Below are positions 1-8,400 of a DNA stretch of 12,128 bases, in pieces. The stretch comes from Beroe ovata. Its lineage: Eukaryota; Ctenophora; Nuda; Beroida; Beroidae. The notes under the pieces are model-generated. The model saw only the letters and a program-made list of their open reading frames with translations, had not been told where the DNA came from and did no database searches. The position numbers were made by a program, and so were the translations under genes. Numbering within the stretch: the stretch's first letter is position 1; every line of letters begins with the position of its first letter. The DNA lies in assembly GCA_946803715.1 (NCBI GenBank), contig CAMPET010000034.1, forward strand, positions 111,856 to 123,983, read 5' to 3'.

Positions 1-1640
1 CATTTGAGGATAGCTCCCAAACGGATCGACCGATTGACTTGAAACTTCTACCATAGCTCTAGGACCATTAGAAACTCGGACAATCAAAATATCACGTCAA
101 TCCGATGATCGGTTCCCGAGTTAGTGGCCGCCATAACCCCTTAACGACCCAAATCATGTCAGATTGAGTGAGCATTTGAGGATAGCTACCAAACCGATCG
201 ACCGATCGACTTGAAACTTATACCATAAGTCAAGGACAATTAGAAACTCGGACAACCAAAATTTCACGTCAATCCGATGATCGGTTCCCGAGTTAGTGGC
301 CGCCATAACCCCTTATCGACCCAAAACATGTCAGTTTGAGTGAGCATTTGAGGATAGCTCCCAAACGGATCGACCGATTGACTTGAAACTTCTACCATAG
401 CTCAAGGACCATTAGAAACTCGGACAACCAAAATTTCACGTCAATCCGATGATCGGTTCCCGAGTTAGTGGCCGCCATAACCCCTTATCGACCCAAAACA
501 TGTCAGTTTGAGTGAGCATTTGAGGATAGCTCCCAAACGGATCGACCGATTGACTTGAAACTTCTACCATAGCTCAAGGACCATTAGAAACTCGGACAAC
601 CAAAATTTCACGTCAATCCGATGATCGGTTCCCGAGTTAGTGGCCGCCATAACCCCTTATCGACCCAAAACATGTCAGTTTGAGTGAGCATTTGAGGATA
701 GCTCCCAAACGGATCGACCGATTGACTTGAAACTTCTACCATAGCTCAAGGACCATTAGAAACTCGGACAACCAAAATTTCACGTCAATCCGATGATCGG
801 TTCCCGAGTTAGTGGCCGCCATAACCCCTTATCGACCCAAAACATGTCAGTTTGAGTGAGCATTTGAGGATAGCTCCCAAACGGATCGACCGATTGACTT
901 GAAACTTCTACCATAGCTCAAGGACCATTAGAAACTCGGACAACCAAAATTTCACGTCAATCCGATGATCGGTTCCCGAGTTAGTGGCCGCCATAACCCC
1001 TTATCGACCCAAAACATGTCAGTTTGAGTGAGCATTTGAGGATAGCTCCCAAACGGATCGACCGATTGACTTGAAACTTCTACCATAGCTCAAGGACCAT
1101 TAGAAACTCGGACAACCAAAATTTCACGTCAATCCGATGATCGGTTCCCGAGTTAGTGGCCGACATAACCCCTTATCGACCCAAAACATGTCAGTTTGAG
1201 TGAGCATTTGAGGATAGATCCCAAACGGATCGACCGATTGACTTGAAACTTCTACCATCGCTCAAGGACCATAAGAAACTCGGACAGCCAAAATTTCACG
1301 TCATTCCGATAATCGGTTCCCAAGTTAAGGGCCGACATAGCCACTTATCCACTCAAAACATGTCAGTTTGAGTGAGCATTTGAGGATAGCTCCCAAACGG
1401 ATCGACCAATTGACTTCAGACTTTTATCACTGGTCGAGGACCATTAGAAACTCGGACAACCAAAATTCCGCGTCAATCCGATTATGGGTTCTCAAGTTAA
1501 GGGCCTACATAACCCCTTATCCACTGAAAACATGTAAATTTGAGTGAGCATTCCAAATTTGAGTGAGCATTCCAAACGAATGGACCGATTGACTTGAAGT
1601 TTAAAAATCTGTCATGGATCAAGGACCATTATAAACCATA
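1..1640 (+). repeat. 172-bp satellite array, plus orientation
   Basis: Tandem monomers begin with CATTTGAGGATAGCTCCC at 1, 173, 345, 517, 689, 861, 1033, 1205 and 1377, a constant period of 172 bp. A tenth, degenerate copy starts at 1549 and fades out near 1640. The four monomers from 345 to 1032 are identical by eye and the one at 1033 differs at about one base. Monomers 1-2 on the left and those from 1205 onward on the right carry many substitutions. The last part contains a 19-bp direct duplication around 1536-1573. Each monomer has an imperfect inverted repeat (monomer offsets 22-38 against 96-112). No open frame of note is present. The same monomer recurs in opposite orientation at the right end of the window. 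Confidence 0.97.
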
Positions 1641-1692
1641 ACCACGTGATCTATACTGATAATACTTTATAACCACGTGACCTCATCTACAG

Positions 1693-2490
1693 GAATTCTC
1701 TTCCCCTCACTTCCCGGACAAATCCTACACCAGCTGGTTTACGGGATGCTCTGTCTCACTCCCAACTCCCCCTCCCTCAACTCCCTCCTCACTGATGCTA
1801 TCCCTGTCCTTGTGGCTCTGGATACTCTAGCTCAGGGGATCAGGGGTCTCGAGTTGACTGAGAGTCATGAGCTCGCAGAGGATCTGATGAGTGAGTCTGA
1901 AGGGGTTTTGACATTTCAAATTCTTGTATTCTTGTCTGGATTTAAGAGTCCAAAATTCAGAACTTCTCTTTTGTTTCAAACTTGATCTTTTCCAAGCACT
2001 CATGTCTCAGAATTCTCAATCTCACTTCTCCCCCACACTCATTTCTCAATTCTCAATCTCACTCCCTCTTACAGCTTCTCTCACCTCCCCTTACCTCTAG
2101 ACCCCGCAGAATGTGAGCAGGGGAACAAGTCCCAGCAGAACGGGCCGTGGAGGTGGTTGCTCCACGTGTGTCGGGCCATGGCCAGCTTCGTGGGGAGTCT
2201 AATATCGGGAATGATTGAGGTGAGAAAGGAAGGAGAACGGGCAGAATATGTTCCCTAAACTTAAAAACAAGTCTCAAGAAAAAAACAATACCTTTTTCAA
2301 AAGTTTTTACCACTGTCGTGAAACTCGCATTGGGACTGGGAGAACCTATGAATTTTTCGGAGATCGGTACCTGACCCTATATCTCCTCTTTGTAAGGGAG
2401 GGGAGATTAGCGAGGAAGAGAAGAAATATTCTGACATCCTCACTTCGAGCATCCTCAGTAACGGTCTGGAGGAAGCATTCCTTCACTGCG
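1693..2490 (+). CDS. HERC1: HERC1-like exons 1-3 (1693-1890, 2110-2219, 2397-2490)
   Basis: The first visible exon follows acceptor CATCTACAG and needs one base from an unseen upstream exon. It encodes a helical stretch (FPSLPGQILHQLVYGML) and ends in phase 1 at donor GTGAGT. Exon 2 follows CCCCGCAG, encodes WLLHVCRAMASFVGSLISG and ends GAG before GTGAGA. Exon 3 follows TTTGTAAG, encodes an acidic then helical stretch (SEEEKKYSDILTSSIL), and ends in phase 1 at GTAAGT. Helix-turn-helix amphipathic segments fit the HEAT/ARM-like scaffold of giant HERC ligases. The methionine codon at 1677 lies before the acceptor and is not a start. Intron 1 (1891-2109) contains a CT-rich imperfect repeat of TCTCAATCTCACT. 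Confidence 0.82.
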
Positions 2491-5400
2491 GTAAGTTGCG
2501 GGGTCTGAGGATCCCTCCCAACCTTTGGGTCGTGGGATCTAAACTCTAAAGTGTGGTCTGAAGCATTCTTTTTCTTCAATGTCGAGACTTGGTGTGGTGA
2601 AGAAATTAGGAAAACTTCTCTCATTGTTCATTATTGTAAGAGCTGAATGTATTTCAGTTTCAGTTGACGTAGTGTCACAATCTGTAGGTATGTGTTTGTG
2701 TGCACTCCGTTTCGCTGAAGCGCTGATCGTGTTGTTACTCAATAACGATGTGTCGTTACTCGTTAGTTTTGTTGTTAATCATGAGCTTAACTCAAGTGAT
2801 GTTTGACTCTGTAACTGCATGATTCGTTATCCGCTGAAGTCTGTTTCTCTGTTCATTTTCGAGCTGTGCAATGTGCATGATTAATTTCATTGACCAGTGG
2901 TGGACAAAACATAGTATTGGCACTTGGCAGTGCCCAGACTCTTTAATCAATCACAGCACTACCCAATCTCCTCAACAACCAATCATAACTGTCACATAAC
3001 TGTCTCACAACTGTCTCACAACTGTCTCACTAACGTATGACAACTGTCTCAGAACTGTCTCACGCGGACGTGCTGTCGGACAAGTACAGTGCACCCCGGT
3101 ATAGACTACTCTGGGACATCAGCCGTCCCAAATCGGGGACAGAACATATTTACAACTGTATGATGAACCATGCTGCTAATAATGGTTAGTGACAGACATT
3201 GATCCTGGATGAATCATGATAGGATCCTGAATTGTACATTATCCCGTAGCTATCAGATGATCAGATTTTGTCAGGGTTGCTCAAGTGTCGGTATGGAAGA
3301 TAAAACTGAAAGCACTTCGTGAAAAAAGTTCAATGTTTCAGAATTAAAATCTGATACAAAGTTTTTTTATAAGATCCCAACTAAGACAAAGTAGCTAAGA
3401 ACCTCTATATTCTCAGAGTTTGAGACGTATGAAGACCCGTGTCCTCAGCTAGCGTCAGTAACCCAGCGACTACTGGCATGTTTCATCAAACACTGCGGTC
3501 TCTTGGCGGTGGCATTCAATACAACTGAGAGGTAGTGTTGACCCCACTCTTCCTTGACATTGCTCCTCCTTGACACCACTTTTCACTGACACCACTTTCC
3601 ACCGACGCCACTTTTCACTGACACCACTTTTCACTGATACCACTTTCCACCGACGCCACTTTTCACTGACACCACTCCTCACTGACATCCCTTTCTACTG
3701 ACACCTATTTCCACTGACATCACTTCTCACTGACATCACTTCTCACTGACACCACTTTGCACTGACACTACTTTTCATTGACACTACTAATTTTTACTGA
3801 CACCACTCCTCACTGACATCCCTTTCACTGAAACCACTTCTCTCTCCCCTGCTCAGAGACACGCCGTGCCCGGAGCTGACTGAGATATACGAAGCAATAT
3901 TCCAGATAAGACAAAGTCTAGTCCTATCACGTGATCTACAGAGACGGCGAGACGTAGGGGAGGGGGAGATTAAACCTCCGCAGGCAAAGCGAGGTCGATG
4001 GGCAACGTCACAATCGGTGAGATGATCAGTGGAATTGTTTTGAGAAATATTTGAAATCGTGACCCTGACCCATGTTTTGCATTGACGTATTAAGTTGGCT
4101 GTCTTTGATTGGCTATCGAAAATAGAAATCATTGTGCGCGGGCCAATCAACTGAAAACGACCTTCTGATAATAGAAATAAAACATGAACCAAGAAACCAA
4201 TTTTTTCTCAAAGTTGTTGCAGCGGTCTACGAGTAGCTCTTCAACTGACTCCTTGGTACAACCGACCCTATTCTACTTCCAATCCCGGGAAGCGAGGAAG
4301 TTGGACGATGCTCATAGGAGTGGACCAGCTGGTGGACCAGGAGGAGGAGAAAATGACTTCGATCATTATTCATTCGTGAGTTTTGTCAGGAACAGGGGGT
4401 GTTACCTGTCTTGTTGATCATTATTCATTCGTGAGTTTTGTCAGGAACAGGGGTCTTGTTCGTTAATTGAGTGAGACTTTCTGAATGATATGGAATAATC
4501 ACTACAAGAATTCGTGAGTTATGTCTGTGGGGTGTGAAAGTTTGGTGGATTCTGCGATTTTAGGTTGTATAAAGACTAAAATTCGAGGAGTGGAAGAAAA
4601 CATAACTTAGCATAAAACTGAGAATATTTAGATTATTAGATAAGAAAAATGTATGCCTTTCATAACAAATCTTCGACCTGACCTTCTGCAGAAGTCACCG
4701 GTAACAAGTACTCCACATTATTCGCATCTTTACTATCATTTTCCGGTTTTTGGCGCTCTGCCAAACTCCTCTCCTTGCTACCCCCTGCTCCACACCTCTC
4801 ATACTTTCCCCCTCCGCTTACAATTCCCAGTTCAGTCCCTATGAACATTTTGCGGAGGTAATCCCTCATGTTCTCCGCTCGGAGGAAGTGAATCACCGGA
4901 TTCAGCGCCGAGTTTAGCGGTAACGCTACCCACTGAGCAAGCCACCCGATGATAGTATTGGGGATGCATCGTCCAGAGTCGTTGTGAGGGTGGACGGAGC
5001 AGACGTAGAGTCTGTTGACAAAGGTGATGTAGAGGGTGACAAACAGGAAGGATAGAATGAGAACGGTGACGGCCGCGTGACGGAATGAGGTGTCACCACG
5101 GAATGTACGCGTGTTTTTCGATACGAGTAGGATTATAGAAAGGGCGTTGGCGACGAAAACAACTCCGATGATCACCGCTAGATTTGAGAAATCCATGACC
5201 ATGGAAAAACGGTTCAGTTTGACAATCTGGTCCATGATCACCGCACTTTCCTCCCCTTCCTCCGCAAACCTGAGTCTCATCTTGTATCTGTAGTATCTAG
5301 CATGGATATACCCACTTGACACCACCATGAACAAGACATAGGTTGCCATGGCAACTTTGATCGGGATAATCCTGAGCTTCCTGAACGGGAAACACAGCAC

Positions 5401-8400
5401 AATCAGTCGTGTCACACACAGGACCATGGTGGTAAAACCAGCACATTGGATCGCAGCTGTGAACAAATCCTTGGATACATCAGTCATGGTTTCCAGGGGC
5501 AACACACCGTCAAATTTCACCGAAAGCTGGTAGAAAATGTTGACGCTGGACGCAGACACACACACCATGAGATCGAACAGATTAAGCAGGTAGAGAAGCA
5601 TGTCGAGGTCCTGTTTTTCGGGCCGGTTCCGGACAAAGTAGGAGAGGGAGAGGGTGTTGGTGAGAGAGCCGAGTGCCGCAACTGTGCAGCTGATCGTGGG
5701 TCGGATTATGTTGGTGGAGGCGGAGGTGATATTGGTGGCGTTGCTCATTGCTGGGGGACTGGGACAGAGAGAGAGTGAGAGAGAGAGAGGGGGTGATGGG
5801 GTTCAGAGAGAGAGAGAGAGGGATATAATGGGGCTGGGAGAGAGGGGCACTGGAAAACCAAAGAAAGGAGGGGGTAAGGGATAGAAAGAAACGGAAAAAA
5901 TTAAAGGAAGGGAATGAAAGGATAAACGCTACACCCGCCATTATTAGCTTAATCGATGCCTATTTTCCCCCGACTCCAATTAACTGTGAAACGCCTTCTA
6001 TAATAGCTTGCTCACCGTCTAGCTGACTAGAGAAGCGTTAAATATCGACATACTATCATTCGGACATTAGATATCGCTTGTTGTTAGATATTTAAAGGCA
6101 AATGAACAATTTCACTGAAATTTCCCTCGATGGACAATGGATCATCAGGGCAGCCGGAAAGAGTGAAAATGGATCCAGGCGCCGTACAATTGATGCGGAA
6201 AACAATAGAAAAATGCGAAGACAATTGATTACTGTGTGTGTGTATACAACAATTGGGGGTAGTAAATCAATAACGCGGTTAGAGATATTGTTAGACACGC
6301 CTATACAAGAAAAATTTATCATAGTGATAATGATCGTGAATGAGAGCGGTGAAGGAAGTCTTGGTCGATAGAATGGTGAAGCTGTTAGATAATGAGTGTT
6401 GTCAAGAGCTAGATATGTCAATCTGGTATAAACGTGAGAATAGTGTCAACACGACTATAACTATTTCAGACGTGTGTTGAGCTGATGAAGCGATGTGATT
6501 TCCTCACATTCACAGTACAAGCAGGAATTGACGATGAAGCTGAAACACCTCCAGAATATCCGCCAAGATGTTTGCAAAATCATTCCCTCTTTCGATTTTA
6601 ATTCCGATGTTTTTCCTTTCATTTCAGTCCCGTACACTCAGGACTAAAAAACTTGTTAGGTCTTTTCACTAACTCACACAATTCTCAGCATCACCGCTCC
6701 TGATTGGTCCAGATGAAATGTCACGTGATCCGCCGGTGCGCGCGCACTCTGAACCGCACGTGCTCGTTGGATCGAGTAGTGATGAGGATAGTAGCGCTGA
6801 TGAGGGGAGGAGGCATTTCTCCGATCACCAACTTGTCAAGAGTTACAACACTTCCAAAAAGGTACTGTTAGGGGTACAAGGGACTTACATGATAATTGAA
6901 TTCACTCGCTTCTTAGACATAATTCTGTCACATCTATATCTCATTAGACTCTAATTCGAGAGTAGAGGATCCCTATGAATTCTCCTCAGAACATCTCCTA
7001 ACCTCTTCCTCTTCCCAGATGACCCCGGAGCACCTAGTCCACCTCCAGAAACAACTCCAACGACTGAACAAGAGGCGAGAGCGTACAGTTTCCCAATCCC
7101 TGACCCCCTCAGCTCTGGAGGACATGATATCCTGTCTCAAGACATTCCTAGCGGACAGTGAGATTGATCCGGAAAACTTGTATAAAGCGATGAAGGTGTG
7201 CGAGAGAGTTATTTACCATTTATACTTTCATACTAGAGAATTTCACACATTTTGATTTCAGCATATATGATCACTTCGTAATTTTGTTTTGTTCTCTAAA
7301 AAAGCAGATTTAAAATTTATCAATGTTCTACCTGTCTCGTTTATCTTACACAACTCCCATAGGATCAACAAAAGCGCGCGCTCACCCGTCGTCAAGGATA
7401 CGAGAAGTTGTTGGAGATGGTGAGGAATGGGAACATTCTCTCTGATAAAAGTGACACATCCTGTCTCATGGTGTCGTCCCAGATTGCACTCCTGTTAGCA
7501 GCCACCAAGAGGAAGATTAACGGTGGGGATTGCTCCAAAATTCCAAATACACCTGCTTTTCAAATACCTACTTTTCAATAACCTGCTGCTTTACGAGCCG
7601 ATATTCGTTCGTCTCCATGACAACCAGCAGTCTCCCTAGTAACCCCTCCTCTCTCCTCAGTTCCCCACTACACATCCAATATCGAGAGTTCGTGTAGTCG
7701 CACCCAATCAGAACTTGAGATTGCCGTACACCGACTAACCAGTGCCGTGATGACCAGTGTCCGTGTTCGACCGGTGTGTCCGAAACTGGCAAGTGTGGCT
7801 CTCCATCTTGTTACTTTCCGCTTCAATCAGGTATCGGTTTGGAGTAGCTGTACAAGGATTTCTTCCTTGATTCGGAGAAGAATTCAGAACTATACTGGAG
7901 CACATTTCATTTACAAACTCGAAATATTCAGGAACCATTTTCTATCCGATTTATGAAAAACACCCCACACATTCCTCCCCCCTCTCCCAGGCGGATATCG
8001 GTTGTCTACATCGAGTGAGCGCACTCTCTGTGCTACAGGGGCTACTCAGAGACTGTCAGCCCCGCACTGTACTCAGCACTCGATACCCACAGGTTAGAGA
8101 GTCTTGTCAATTGTCATTTAGTTATTGAAGGATTGACTCATCATCTGCTTTGTGAAATTTAGCTCCTGTTTGAAGTTTTGGAAAGAGGAAAGTTGAACTT
8201 GAAAGTTTATCAGAAGAGTGGAAAAGGAAATCATGCTCATCTAATATCTACGAATAACGTTTGAAAATTTGAAGCAATATTTTCTTTCTCTCCTCAGGGA
8301 AGCTATGTTCTGTATCGTACAGTGGTGAATCTTCTCCAACTGATTCTCTCCTCCATTTCCCTTCTCCCACTACCCAGTTACATGCTCAGAACAGCTGGCA

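Larger units (their letters stand above)
4376..6469 (+). other. HERC1-like intron 7 (2,094 nt), host of a nested minus-strand gene
   Basis: This is by far the longest intron in the gene. It runs from GTGAGT to CTATTTCAG. Phase 0 on both sides is consistent with a direct join of exon 7 to exon 8. It contains the receptor gene at 4660-5748 on the minus strand. The stretch 4454-4659 is AT-rich with nothing recognised. The stretch 5890-6469 is AT-rich, with scattered CAATTG and TGTGTGTGTATA sequence, and short open frames on both strands (6092-6421) that look accidental. Confidence 0.75.

Noticed and set aside
1-1376. Hammerhead-type ribozyme in the satellite monomer
   Set aside because: Satellites of this size sometimes carry one, but I found no CTGATGA-plus-GAAA core on either strand of the monomer; CCGATGA at offset 102 is the nearest and does not fit.
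1-1640. CRISPR array
   Set aside because: The repeats are 172 bp and directly tandem, with no spacers, in animal DNA.
2539-2806. Overlapping small open frames on both strands in intron 3
   Set aside because: No recognisable domain, and exons 3 and 4 join in phase without them.
3470-3688. Minus-strand open frame with repeated WRRWKVVSVKSG-like peptides
   Set aside because: It is the translation of the intronic minisatellite and exon 5 antisense; the periodic peptide simply mirrors the DNA repeat.
3794-4192. 132-codon minus-strand open frame
   Set aside because: It lies antisense to exon 6 and the minisatellite; the plus-strand exon has a phase-compatible splice structure and a better protein.
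5582-5941. 119-codon minus-strand frame overlapping the receptor start
   Set aside because: It is a serine-, leucine- and proline-rich translation of the CT tract, out of frame with the receptor, and has no family features.
6092-6421. Open frames of 89 and 109 codons on opposite strands in intron 7
   Set aside because: They are antisense to each other, in AT-rich sequence, with no splice, domain or promoter support.
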